A stretch of DNA of 64,000 bases, from positions 22,217,230 to 22,281,229 of the forward strand of contig NC_088677.1 of assembly GCF_950023065.1 (NCBI RefSeq). The letters run 5' to 3'. The notes beneath the pieces are model-generated. The model saw only the letters and a program-made list of their open reading frames with translations. It did not search any database and was not told where the DNA came from. Below, piece by piece: positions 1 through 12,971 of this stretch (the first letter of the stretch is position 1; each line of letters starts with the position of its first letter). Both the position numbers and the translations under genes were made by a program. Source of the stretch: Planococcus citri (taxonomy: Eukaryota > Arthropoda > Insecta > Hemiptera > Pseudococcidae).

Positions 1-3000
1 AGTTACTCTCTGTCTTCGCTATACCTACTCTTCTACATACCTACCATGCGCATGAACACTCGTACGATTGGAAGTCTCCCAACAAAAGACTAAATAAAAA
101 TACAAGACGACAAATACTTTGTCATAAGAATAGTTAGGTACCTATTACAGCGTTTTTTTTTAAAAAAAAAGGTACATATAAAAAGTCACTAGACGAAAAT
201 CTAACCGTGTTTCCTGCTTCTTGTTACATTCAATTTCCGTGTAATTTATACCTACGTACCTCTGTTTTATCCGATCAACCATTAAATTACAGTTGATTAT
301 GTTCCATAGGCGTATCGCGTATAGTTAAAAAAAAAAAGGCATCGATATTGTGTTCCATGAGACAAGGTGTTAATGATCACGGTCGTGGTGGAAAATGCGG
401 TGGTTACAGGTTATCAAACATTATCATCGAGACACTCGTATTTTTGCATTTCACGTTAGAGTTTTTCAATTTGTGGGTTGTAGATGAAAAAAAAACCTAA
501 AACTAGGTATACCTAGATATTCCTACTCGTACTTATACTTACTAAGGATTTTACTTTCATTAACTAGAGAAACGTTTCAATATCATTTCAGTTTTTTGAT
601 TGCTAACTTACTCTATACCTATACCATCTAAATGCAAATCCTATCTTGTTTTCGTCACCATGCTTGCCAAAATTTTCCAGTTCTTAAAATAATGCAAATT
701 ATTCGGTTGAAATTCGAGCATTTTCAAACACATAATTACCTAATCGAGTTGATATTTCAAATCGTTAAGTAGATGCATATCACGTACCTATATCTGGTTA
801 GTAAAATATCCTCACGGATCGATTTTTTGTGTCCAAACAACGTCTGGTAGCTGGTAACTATCTGTTGTGCATAATGCATATAAAAATTTACAAGATGGAT
901 TCAGAAGGATACCAGACTAATAGTTTCTCATATACGTACAACTACCCTTCACCAATGTCAAAAGCACTCAAATAAAATTACTTTTTATGGCAATAAATTG
1001 TCAAATTTATGTTCTTGTTTGAAATTTTTGCTCGTCTAAGTAGGTATACAGGTAGCTAGGTACCTATCGTTCAAGAGCCACTTACGTATATCTTCATTAT
1101 TGTTTTCGTTAATTTCAATTTAATTTTCTTGTTTCTTGGTTTTATGCATCGCGAGTATAGGTAAATAATAGCTTGATATTTTTTTTACTACAATAATATT
1201 TTTGAACAAGTACCTGTCCTGAATGTAAACAAGGTTTCATATAGCGGTAATGACAAATGACAAGTGTTATGTAGCGAGGTTCTAATATGTTGACAACGTG
1301 TTGTACAGTGATGTATAAACATCAGGGCGAAAACAGATGCCATTAACACCTAAAGTACTGCCACACATCTCGTTTCAGGAGTTTACAGATTGGGAACAGA
1401 CAGGAGGTCAAATTGAGTCAATTTTTGGTCATTTTTTCAAACGTACGAGTACGTAAGAAATTTAGGACAGAATTTTTCACGGATCGTCGTGTAAGGGGGT
1501 GGCAGCTACCCCTGCCTGTGATCCAGCTTCGCCAAAAAAACATAATTTTAAGTCGAACAATACCTACTCGTGGCAAATCCACAAGTTAATGGCCATCCAT
1601 GGCGGAAGAATGGTGGAAGGTCAATTAGCAAGCAATGTTGCCAGGTTTTTAATGTTTTTAGCGCAGAACTTATTACATAAGTATACGCTTAGCTTAATAT
1701 CTGAAAAAAGTATATACAACGAAGAGGAGGATATCCATAAATGGAACATGGAAGGTTTACCACACTTGAGATTGATTTCGGTTGCAAGAAAGAGAAAAAA
1801 ACATATCGACTATGGAGATATTCTCGTTATACGATGATCGTCGATAATGAATGAACGTCATTTGTTTCGCTTTTTAATCACCGAACAGCGAACAACCACA
1901 TTCCGTCATCAAACAGTTGGAATACCTACTGACGTACTTGCATCTAAATCAATAAAGAGTAAATAAAGTCATCAGATGCATCTTTTTTTTCAACCCTTTG
2001 GAATAAAAACTCGACCTATGAAATGTTTTCTCGGTAAAAAAAAAAAGAGAATGAAGTCAATCGACGCGGCGTAGGCAATTTTTCAACCGCACAAAATACC
2101 TAAACGATTATAAATCAGCGACGATATCGTGTGAAAATGGAGATAAATCGTTGATTTTTATATCTACACCGTCGAATTCTCTTATTGAAATCGCCGATTT
2201 ATTTCTATACACGTTTGATATTCCTACCAGAAAAATGTAATAATTAATGACTAAAAATGGCGATATTTCGATTGCATAATAAACGAATAATATAATTTAA
2301 ACGTTCGAACTAAACAAAATATGACGAATATTTGAAAATTGTGGAAAATTTTCCCTTACGTATGCCAAACCTTAAAGTTGAATATCGTCGCGTAAAACGC
2401 ATTATAATAAGGTTACCTACATTCGACATTTCAACCTACGAATAAATTCGTCCAGAGAGAAGACGAAACGTGGGCAAATTTTTCGTGAAATGCGGCAAAA
2501 AAAAACCGTGTATAACGAATCGTCGATTGGCCGAGCCGCCGAGCACTGTTATAATATAGTAAGTCTCGATCACGATCTTTCAATCAGCACATACCACCAC
2601 GAATTAGCGTTTTTTAAACTATACAATCTTCGCTATATAACGTTAAAAAATCTAACGGTATTGAATATTTTAATGTGTCTTTACCTTAGCGCCGTGTTTC
2701 TGACATGCCATCTAATTTAGAATTTCACGCGCCAGCGCGAATCTGAAACAAAGAATAATGAATTGAAAACATTATAATATAGAAATTAAAATCTACCAAA
2801 AAAATAACAATAAGTACCAGAATAAGATGCTAGATGCTACAAGATATAGGTACCTACGTATTAGGTATAGGTACTATACACAGGGATTTCGACACGATTC
2901 AAATTACAGGTTAACAATAAGACGATAGATTTACCAAACATTTGTTATTAAATCATATATCATCTCGTAAATACTCGTATCTCTACACTGCTGCTATGAG

Positions 3001-4202
3001 TACCAGAGTCATGAAAAAAATTGCCTCAGGATTTGATAGGTTAGGTTACAAATAATGTAGCGTATAGATTATTTCGATTGTGGTAATTTGCATGTCTACC
3101 TGGTACACGGTTTGTGCTAGCTTGCAGAAAATACAGCTATGTAAACTACATAGTGAGAGAAATTAATTATTGGGGATTTATATGGGTACCTACAAGGTGT
3201 CCGATTAAATTTCCAATTGTTACCTACACTTTGGATTTTTTAATAACCAGTAACCACGCATCAGATGCAAAAAGAAAGAGCTCCTTTTTAGTAGGTACTG
3301 AAATTATTTTAGATGATAGGAGAGGATTTAACTTTTTAAAATAATTTTTAGAATCTTTCCTACAGGTGTTAAAATTTTTTCAAATGTTCATTTTATAGAA
3401 ATTTTGCGCAATTTTTCTGAATCTAGCCCAAGTGGTTCTTAACAAAGTGTTGATGATAAAAAAAAGGTCCAAAGTTTTAAAAATTGGACAAAAAGTACAA
3501 GAAAAGTTAGGTATGCGAAATGAAAAAATGTTGTAATTCTCTGTGAAAAAGTGGTTGTGCTAGATTTCAAGAATTATTATGCAAATTTTCAAAAAATTGT
3601 TTACAGTTGAGGAAAGAGTACAAAATTTTGAAAGACTAAGCAAATGTGGTGTAAAGATCCCCCCCCCCAAATAGGTGGGTAAGTGTATAAAAACAAAAAA
3701 ATATGAAAAAATTAAAAAAAATTGACATAGTGCAGTATGCCTCTACCGCTTATGGTGGTGCTTATATTATGAACCCCTATATTGAAAATATTTGGTTAAG
3801 TGTGAATCTATAAATAGAATGATGTCAGGGTGTCAGGTCATTAAAAGATCCCGCCAAATACGGCGGCTCACACCAAAGGACTATAGGGTCATTACATAGA
3901 AGAAGAAGATCTCACATCTATTTATAATGAAGGGATTTTCACGCCATTCTTCACTTGGTTTTGGCAATTTGTGATAGTTGGTTCCTCGTCACATGTTGAT
4001 ATAAATAATGCCATGGGGGACTGGGGGTGCCTTTTTGGGGAGACCATGGCATAGTCTTTGCCTATTTTTCTATTTAACACCATCTCGCGCATGGTTAATT
4101 CAATTTTTTCATATTAATTGAGCCTATGATCGATTAATACCTAGTATCTTTTTGGTATAGCTAGGGCATTGATATTTTAGTTTAACCTAGCCATCGAGGC
4201 AT
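1..4202. other. Gene-free AT-rich stretch
   Basis: I see no supportable gene here. The sequence is AT-rich with scattered TAGGTACCTA-type microrepeats. A relatively CpG-rich patch lies at about 2040-2730 and could be regulatory or a decayed exon, but it has no recognisable protein. A small perfect inverted repeat (ccgccaaatacggcgg) sits near 3846. The open frames present are short, begin at non-ATG codons or have no homology I recognise. Confidence 0.6.
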
Positions 4203-4451
4203 CCAGGCCCAGACCCACCCACTGAGTTACTAAGAAAATCTCGGTGGGCCGCGACGTATTTGGGCCGATGAGGTAAAAACTGCCCACTTGACAATAGATT
4301 CGCCGATAAAAAAAAAGGCAGTGAAAAGGCCAGCTCAAAAATGACAGTAAATTTGCCGTTGAAAAAACGCCAGGGAAAAATCGGCTGGTTGTTTAAATAC
4401 CTAATGCATTAAATCGCCGAATAAAAACCTGAAATCTACAAAAAATCTCTA

Positions 4452-4525
4452 GCCTGAGAGGGGATCGAACCCAGAACTCCCGCTTGCCGATCCAATTCCC
4501 TAACCACACAGCTATCATTGCAAGA
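4452..4525 (-). repeat. tRNA-like (SINE-type) module
   Basis: Read on the minus strand, the segment has a B-box-like ggttcgatcc (4462-4471) and, about 45 nt upstream, an A-box-like tagctgtgtggttag. This is the spacing of an internal RNA polymerase III promoter. It does not fold into a complete tRNA that I can defend, so it is called a tRNA-derived SINE module rather than a tRNA gene. Confidence 0.5.
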
Positions 4526-5074
4526 TGAATATTTTTGTTTTCAAGCGGTATACATGTACCCCACTTCGTACTTTTATTCAATTTTTTAAAAAGAAGTTGC
4601 GAATACCCATTGCGCATGTGCACTATAATCGGTGAATAAAAAACAGCTGATTAAAACAACTGTTTTTAATAAAGTAGCCCAGTGACTTTTCACTTGCGAG
4701 AACCACCCAATCAGGTAAAAGTTCGCTTATCGCTGCAAAAATCGCCCATAATAGGCGTAAAACGCAATTATATCGCCCAAAAGTCCGCTCAGGGAAGTCA
4801 CTTGCGAAAATTCGCTTATAAATTTGCTGACGCCCATGGAGTGGCTGCAGCGTGCTACGAATTCGCCTATAAATACGCTAACGCCAATCATAAAAATGTC
4901 TTGGGCGATGGCGAGGTTTTTGGTCGCTCAAAAATTCGTCAATCATGTTGGCGCATCAATGAACAAAGCAGCGAAGTTATTAGCAAAAATTTTGAAAAAG
5001 AAATTTCGCTGATAAATTCGTTTCATGCATTTTGTGGAAGGGGAACTTGCGGGATGCGCACGCATCCGCACTAC

Positions 5075-5115
5075 GTATTCTGTTAGGTCCCAGGTTCGAT
5101 CCCCACCCAGGGTAA
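5075..5115 (+). repeat. tRNA-like B-box module (plus strand)
   Basis: A B-box ggttcgatcc lies at 5093-5102 in the context gtcccaggttcgatcccc. The same context recurs at 6768-6786 inside the same element, so this is a repeated module and not an isolated chance match. No good A-box was found upstream. Confidence 0.4.
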
Positions 5116-5389
5116 AATTTTTTCTCATTAAATTTTTTTTCAGAATAGGTATTTTAAGGATTGATGTGCTGTTCAATGAAAAAAGCTAAATTCAGGGAAT
5201 ATAAACTAATTTTTACATTTTTAAATTCACTTGCAGATATGTACTAAATTTTTACAGAATGTAAATTTACAGACTGTAAAATTTACAGTCAATCCGCAAA
5301 ATTACCTGCCTGTAAATTTTTAAAAAGTTTACAGACAGTTCTTTATCTTGAGGATTCTTTATAGTTCCTTTTTTGCAACTAAATTAAAT

Positions 5390-5860
5390 TTACTCGAAAT
5401 TTTGAGTAAGGAATAAGTGTTTGAGATGAGGAAAATGGTCAATGTTGAATTATTTACAAAATGGAGTAAGTTGGAAAGTTATCCGCGCGATAAAAAACAA
5501 GTTATAAAACCTCAAAGTTGTAAAACTCTTGAAAAAAAATCATTTTTTCTGTTTTCAAAATTTTGAATAAAATTTGTTTAAAAAATCGAAATTTTGGGTA
5601 AGGACATAGATGTTTGAGATGGAGTAACTTTGAAAGTTATCTGCGTGATAGAAAACAGTTATAAAAGCTCAAAGTTGTAAAACTCTTTAAAAAATTAGTA
5701 TTTTCTTAGTTTTTTGTAAATAAATAAATTTACTCGAAATTCTGAGTGAGGAATAGGTGTTTGAGATGAGGAAAATTGTCAACGTTGAATTCTATACAAA
5801 ATGAAGTAAATAAGTTTGAAAGTTATCCTCGCGATAAAAAACAAAAAAGTCAATTGCAAA
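5390..5860 (+). repeat. Degenerate tandem repeat inside the hAT-like element
   Basis: About three copies of a unit containing 'actcgaaatt..gag(t)aaggaata', 'gtttgagatgaggaaaa' and 'gaaagttatcc.cgcgataaaaaac' start near 5394, 5590 and 5736. Spacing is irregular (roughly 150-200 bp). It is probably noncoding. Confidence 0.55.
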
Positions 5861-6719
5861 ATTTTTACAAATTTCAATTTTTTATTAGATTTAAAAAAAA
5901 TTAGGTAAGCCTACACTTAAGTGTCTCTAAAAATGTTTCAAAATTTCATTTAAAAAATTAAAAAAAAGTAAGCAAATAACCATTAAAAAACGTATCACTT
6001 AATTTAATTTTTTTTTTTTTAATTTAAACATTATCTACATTTTTTTTGTTCAAAAAAATTTTAATATCGTTTGAAAACGAAAATTGCATCAGTAGCGAGT
6101 GGCCTGTTTTTCTTATTTTTCTCTCTTCTTTTTACCAATTACTGGGGGTATCTATTTTTAAAATATATTTTCAATGAAATTTGAAAAAAAAATAATACAA
6201 AATAATTTTAAGCATCATGAATGAGCATTATAAATAAATAAAAATGAAATAAAAATTTTAATGGATCAAAAATATGAAGAAAAAAATAATTGTTGAACAA
6301 TAAGTATCTAAATAAATTTTGAATAAATTTTTTTCAAGTCCCAGTAAACCAAAAATGGTAATGCTGAATTCAGAAATTTTTCTTCATTTTATAAAATAAT
6401 TTTAAAAAAATGAATTTGCAAATTCATTCAATCAATTTAGAAAAATAAATTTCAGTTGAAATGATTTTTTCATTTTTAGTTCTATAATATTTTTTTAAAT
6501 AAAATGAAAAATTCCTGAATTTCGCTTGATAATGTTTGGGTTTTACTAAAATTTAAAAACAAAATAATTTTAAATGAATTTTTTATGATAAAGAAATGTG
6601 TAAATTTTTTGACTCGGATGATTTCTGCAATCAAAACATGCCGCAGCCCAAATTAGAACAGTTTACATTCACGCACTTGCAAGAAAATTATATCAATCCA
6701 TTTTATGCCCATTCCTCCA

Positions 6720-6800
6720 CGAGGCATGGTAGACGTAGGGTTAGGCGTAGGGTTTTAAGTTCAGGAGGTCCCAGGTTCGATCCCCATATAGGTGTAGGAA
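6720..6800 (+). repeat. tRNA-like B-box module, second plus-strand copy
   Basis: The segment has B-box ggttcgatcc at 6774-6783 with the same flank (gtcccaggttcgatcccca) as the module near 5093. Upstream is a tandem 'gtagggttaggcgtagggtt'. No complete tRNA fold was seen. Confidence 0.4.
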
Positions 6801-6974
6801 TTTTAGTTACGTGTGATAGGTAGAAAAAAATCAGAAAAATATGGGGAAACCATACGTGAAGAAATGAATTAGAAATATGCCTATCTTCCCTTCATTTTTG
6901 ATTTTTGAAATTCAAAAATTTTAAAACATAACCGTTATTTTATACAAAACGTGCAGCAAAATTCGCTCACCAAA

Positions 6975-7190
6975 CGCCGATAAATTCGCCGGCGACAATT
7001 TGGGACTAAACGCTGAATATTTCGCTAATTACTGCGCGGATAATTTCGCGTGTAATATCGCACCTGCGCAAACGCTGATAATCCGATGGGCGTTCGCGCA
7101 GGTGCGATATTGTACGCGAAATTATTCGCGCAGTTATGAGCGAAATATTCAGCGTTTAGTCCCAAATTGTCGCCGTCGAATTTATCAGCG
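6975..7190. repeat. 216 bp near-perfect palindrome
   Basis: The left arm runs from cgccgataaattcg to ..tgcgcaaacgc, and the right arm is its reverse complement with few mismatches. The axis is near 7083 and each arm is about 100 bp. The palindrome sits inside the 3.4 kb hAT-like element and is unusually CpG-rich for this region. The overlapping open frames on both strands mirror each other and are a by-product of the symmetry. Confidence 0.85.
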
Positions 7191-7576
7191 TCTATAAGCG
7201 AAATTTTACCCAATCGGGCAGCAGTTCGGCAAATAAAAAATTCTGCCATTCGCTGGTCAAAAAAGGCTGTTTAAATGGCTGTTTTTATAAAAAGTAATTG
7301 TTTCTAACCGGCATTTTTTCTACGGCAAATTTACTGTCATTTATGCGCGCCTATTTAATGGCAAATTTACAAAAATCAACCGGCGTTTCGGCTTAAACGG
7401 CAAATCAGTGGGTGGGCCACTTAAAAAATTTCTGAATGAATTTTTATGCTCCGTGTCCTGCACTTTAAAAATGGGAGGAAAAAAATGAAACTTGGCCGAT
7501 TAATTGAGGAGCCCAAAATCAGGGCCGCTAAAATGGGATACCTCAGTGGGCCATGTGCTCTTGGGTCTGGCCCTGG

Positions 7577-10500
7577 GCATTGACACCCTTAGTATTAGGA
7601 AGGGGGGAGGGCACTGAAAGAGATGGAAAAGATTATGTAGTGTCTAGTAAGTGGTGAAATACATTTACTAATTAATTATAAGTTTTTATCATAGATTCTC
7701 TGATCACTCAAGTATGGTCAATTTGGAGGGACTGTAGGTTTGGCTAAATGTCAAAAAACACGCTAAAATCCACTTTTTTGACTCTGGAGAGAGGTCAAAT
7801 GAAGTTGGAAGGTTGAATCCTGCAAAAAGCACTCAAAAGGCACCCTTTCATTGTATGCTGAAAATATGGAACCCCTAGGGTAATTTTAGGGGTGATGGGG
7901 TCAAAAATAGAGGTCAAATGTGGTTTTTTCCACCTTACATGGGGTGGGGATGACCTAGGAAGCTGAAATTTGGATATGTTGTTTACAATGGCAATATTCA
8001 CCAATGATATGAATTTGGGCCATTTTCATCAATTTGGGGTCAAATTGTGCTTCTCCAAAAAAATAACCTTTCTGTAATTTTCAACTTTGAACCTTCAAAC
8101 TGCAGGGGTCAATTCTAGCTCCCAAGAGAACCCCATTCCCCAAGTTTGACTCCATTTGATCGATTAGAACAGGTTCCAGCAGGTCATAAAACGTGAAAAT
8201 CACCATTGGACTGAATCTGATATGTATATAAATAAATAAAATGACTGGCCTACTGCAAATAGCCCCATTTTTTACAAAAATTTGGCTAAAAAATTAATTT
8301 TGAAAAAATGTGCAAATTTATCTTGAAAAAGTGTAGAAATTGAAAATTTTAATATTGAGTAATATTCTGAAAAGCAAACAAAATTTTCAAAAATGTCTCA
8401 AGTTTAAAAAGTGATGCTATTAAAAATTTTTAAAAAAATTGAGCAAATTTTGAACATTTCGGAACAATTGAGCTAATTTTGAACATTTTGGAAAAATTGT
8501 GCAAAAAAAGTCGAAAAAACTTTTTTACCTACTCGATGAAATTAACTCACCATAAAAAAATCAAAATACGAAAAAATTCAATTTTCAATTCCAAACATCA
8601 AAAAAAGTTTAAATTCATTCAGTTGTCTTATTTTGACCTTTTTCTGACGTAGTTCATGAAAAAGTTGATGATGAATTACACTCATAATATAGTAAATAAA
8701 TTATAAAATTCGTTTATTTTTTCCAATTCACTCAGATTTTGATTTTTTTTGTGATTTCATGTTCATTTCATCGAGTGGAAAGGGGTTTTTCAAGCGGTCA
8801 AATGGATCAACTTCACCAATCAAAACTTTTTTTCATGTTTCAAATTAAAAAAATCGCATTTTTTCGCTAACTTTCAATTTTTTAAAATCGACTTTACGAA
8901 ATATTTCCATCCCAATTTTTTTAATATTATGTTGTTGAGCATAAAAAGTTGTCCAGTATATTTTTTTCAGAATTTTTGAGACTCGGAACGATATGAAAAC
9001 TACGTTTTGAAACTTTTTAAGCTAATTTTTCGTACAAAAAAAAGTGGCAACACTAATTTTTATGATATCGCCAAAAATCCTTTCAAAACCTCTAACTATT
9101 GGAAAAAGTTCCATTTTGGTAGGCATCGCGGTTATCGAGTAATCCACTGCTGAAATGGATGATATTTCAAGTTCACTGAAAACTTTGACACCCCCTAGCA
9201 GCCTTTAAAATGGCGCTATAGAGAGCTGCAATTTGCGCCACTGGTCATCCCTTCAAAAGGTCTTTCCACAGGAAAAATTTCAAAAAAATCGCCGACCCTC
9301 CTTATCACTTCTTGATCGAATTGACGTGGAATGGTCCTTTATTGAAAATAATCTGGAAATTTTTCAACTTTCAAGAATTTGACAATTTCTAGAATAAATA
9401 AACAAAAAAAAAAGTATTAAAATTGATAGAGAAAATGTTTTCACGTTGTTGTATTCAATTTCTATACCTAATAAATAAATTGCGCAGTTCGGATCATTTT
9501 GATTTCTTTTTGTGAACTTATGTGTACTTATGTACTTCAGATTTTCAAGTCTGCCTTTCGAAAATTTGGAAAAAACATCAATGAATTGCCAAAGTATTAT
9601 GTCAAACTCTCAAAAATTTCTTTCTGACATTTTGTCAAGCTTTCGAAAACTTGGAAAAATCATGTAGAGTTTCCACTTTCCACCAATAATATTTCATAAC
9701 CAAGTTTCAAGCAAAAAAACAAGCTTTCCTCCGAAGGGAGACATTTACGCCCATTTTGTGACACCATTAAACCCACCCAAAGTTTGACCTACGTTTAATG
9801 GGACACCCTGTATACTGACTCGCCGACTCATAGAGAGCTGGGCGCTAGATGTCATCGAACTCTGCGCAAAAATTCAACCAGATTTAATAAACAGTTGAAC
9901 CATTAGTGATATCGAGATTGGTAAATAAATAGCCGGAGTTATTCGCCTGCTTACTACTCCTACGAGAAATACGAATTTGAATAAAGAGAAGGGTAGAATA
10001 CGAATTGTTGATGTTGCGCATTTCCATATTAGGAGCGCATATAGGACATAGGTAGGTCTGGATTAGTATACACACAGGTAATATAGCGTGTTTTTTTTTC
10101 TCCTCACATAAGACAACTCCCGGCGGGTCGAAACTGGTTGAATATGCCAGATTCATGTTTCGTAATACCTACACATGGTACGTGCGATTGACGGTTTAAA
10201 AAAGAACCGCATCGTCTACCATCAATCTCTCCGCACTGACTTCGATTCGATTACATCATAACCTCATCTCGAGCCATCAAACGGCCAGTTCACATTGCTA
10301 TTCAACTTTGACCGCTTGCTCCATGACCGAGGCAGCGCCGTGATGATTTGAAAATAAAATTTTCATTTTCGTGCCGCATCATATTACCAAAGACGTATTG
10401 ATCGCCTTTCCAGCAGTTAACCATATCAAGACCAGCGGATTAATCAGAATATATTTTCATCCATATACAAGAAGGCATTAATAAAGGCGAATGTCTGCAC

Positions 10501-11520
10501 TATGAACGAGGGACGTACCTATACTTATAGATCGGTGATAAATTATCAACCGAAATCCAAAATCAATTAAAATTGTACGAGGAACCGTTATACTTACATA
10601 CTAGAAATACGATGCTAATATACTCGTAACTTGTAGTACATGATGGTACCTAACTAACTGGCAATGGCAATCTTATGATCATTATGTAGGTAAAAGAGAG
10701 GAGGGGGGGGGGGGTCATAATGCAACGATTTTTAACCTTCAAGTCATCGCATCGAGCATCGCATGAATATATTTTAGTTTCCATTTGTTGTAGGCGTAAG
10801 AGTAATAATGGCAGAGAAACCGTTACTACAAAAAACGGATTTGTCGATGACCTTGCCAAGATTCCCGCTTGGAAGAAAAATCTGCTGAGATAAAATTGGG
10901 CAAATTTAATTTTATAGTTTTGAATAAGTAAATGGTGTGCCATTGCATACGATTTACATAGTACCTCTACCTACTTCAGGAAGACGCGCGAATGTGGATA
11001 TACTCGTATTATTTAATATTTACTCATTTGTATTTACGTATAGGTACCTATGTATGTATTCTGGAATCTTAAGTCATTACGAACGGGAAGATCGACGCAT
11101 TTAAAACCTCGACAATGATAAATATTGTAGAAAATAATATAGGTAATGATGTAATGTTTTGTGATAAATCTCTCTCTCTCTTTACGTAGAAATGACGCAA
11201 AATTCAAGCAGATATTGACTATCCTTATTAGGATCAATGATTACACCAGCGATTTGTCAAATAGAGTAAGTTCTAGCGAGCTTATGCAAAAAACAACATA
11301 CAATTACATGCATGCAAACATACATAGGTAGGTAAGGTAGGTACATGATCAAATTTCAAACCTTCAAAGGGGGAAAACTTCTGGCTAATGAGTTACAGAT
11401 TATCTACTTTAACACTATTTTGGAAACACAACATACCAGTAGACTTTTCAGATAGGTATTACCTACTCTTCTGCACAAAAAAGGAAACAAGCACTAGGTA
11501 GGTATGCAAATAATTACAGG
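7577..11520. other. Gene-free stretch with decayed repeats
   Basis: No gene is supported. 7640-9400 looks like decayed repetitive DNA. Near 9760-9812 a short inverted pair (gtgacaccattaaac / gtttaatgggacac) ends in 'ggacaccctgta', an ending that also occurs near 27350 and resembles transposon termini. 10090-10450 is less AT-rich and might hold regulatory sequence. 10705-10716 is a G run. Confidence 0.6.
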
Positions 11521-12351
11521 TCAATTTCCTTGATTACGACAGCATCAAAAATTTTCTCAAAAGCGGCAAAGCCATAGAAAACAGAAAAAAAAACAAAAAA
11601 CGAATACTAGCTCGACGTGCACTTAGCCTTCGTAGATTTTGCCAAAGTTTTTGACTATCACTACAACACGATTTTCTGCTAAAGGCTCTCCTGGAATGGG
11701 GTGTTCCAAACTCTACTGTAAAATTAATCAAGAAAATGTAATATAGGAACCTAAAGGTAAAAATGATTATACAAAACAGGAGAATATTTCAATTAACATA
11801 CAGTGAGGTGTAAAGCAAGGGGACCTCCCTCTCACCAGTTCTTTTCAACTGTGGGCTAGAAAAGATTTTTGGGTCAACAAATTGCAATGATGAAGGAATT
11901 TTGTGGTGCTTTTTGCAAATAACATAAAAGAATTGGAACAAATGATTGAAGAATTGAGCAAAATAGCAGGAAAGGAGGTTTCACTGACCTTTTCAGGATC
12001 ACCTCAAGAGTTAGATTCTCAATGCGTGCATACTTCCAAATTTAGTTTATGGATCCCAAACATGGACTCTAACAAGAAAAATTATGAACAAAATTGAAAC
12101 AACCCAAAACTCATTAGAAAGATCCATGCTAAATTTTAGAAAAGCTGATAAAAAAATAATTTAAACTTCAAACATTGGCGAGTTTGATACCAAAGTACGC
12201 GCTCTACAGGTCTTGGATGCAGGCTGTTGGTTATGGGATGATTTACAATAAACATTAGGATAACAATGGGTTTATTGTAAAAGTTGGCATACATCTCGAA
12301 AACGTAGCCTCCTATCAACAAACTGATGACCTTAATCTGAAAGAGAATTTT

Positions 12352-12674
12352 AAGCTTCCTTTATAGTGGCCGTGGAATTTTTCTACAGAAAAGTCAAATG
12401 TGTACATTCAAATGGAAGCATTTATACTGGCTGTGGAATTTTATCAATTTTCTATGGAAAAGTCAAAATTTTTCAACTTTTCCATAGAAAAGTGATGAAT
12501 GAGATGAAGATTGAAAACTTTTTATTAAAGTGAATAATCATCAGAATTTATAAGAAATGTTATTATTTTACAAGTTTAGAGGTTCAAAAGTGCTTAAAAT
12601 TGAGTTTGAAAAAATTCCACGATTTTCTGTAGAAATTTTCTATTGCCAGCTTATCGCCACTATAAAGGAAGCTT
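12352..12674. mobile_element. MITE with 19 bp perfect TIRs, possibly PIF/Harbinger type
   Basis: The left end aagcttcctttatagtggc and right end gccactataaaggaagctt are exact reverse complements. If the outermost bases are assigned to the target, both sides carry TTA, the 3 bp target typical of PIF/Harbinger elements. There is no coding capacity. Confidence 0.6.
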
Positions 12675-12971
12675 TATCCTCTACAATTTTGTTCTTAACC
12701 ATTTTTCGCCTGGGATACACCGTTTGTCAGGAAAGTCAACTTTTATGTCAAAAAACATGAATTTAACCAAAAAATAACCATGTTGAATTCATGCTTTTTG
12801 TCATCAAAGTTGATTTTCTGGATGAACAGTACATGCCAGGATAAAAATAGTTATGAACAAAATTGTAGAAGCTGAAATTTTCTTCTAGTCGAGTGTCATT
12901 AACTTTCCCCAGGATGTTCACACACGTAAACAATTTTTCCTTTTTTTGGAATGTGTATGCTTATGCACTAA

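Larger units (their letters stand above)
4203..7576. mobile_element. 3.4 kb hAT-like non-autonomous element
   Basis: The ends are 14 bp inverted repeats with one mismatch (ccaggcccagaccc at the left; gggtctggccctgg at the right), flanked on both sides by gcat. The outer ~90 bp on the left and ~145 bp on the right recur, reverse complemented and fused, as a compact 264 bp element at 33611-33874. That copy has a clean 8 bp target duplication, which assigns the family to hAT-type. No transposase is visible. The interior holds three tRNA-like B-box modules, a tandem repeat and a long palindrome. The short target duplication of this copy is less certain than the ends. Confidence 0.7.

Noticed and set aside
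1499..1837. 112-codon plus-strand frame near the left end
   Set aside because: It begins at GTG, has no recognisable domain, no splice or promoter support, and average composition for the region.
7000..7249. Two opposing frames with similar translations
   Set aside because: They are the two arms of the palindrome read from each strand.
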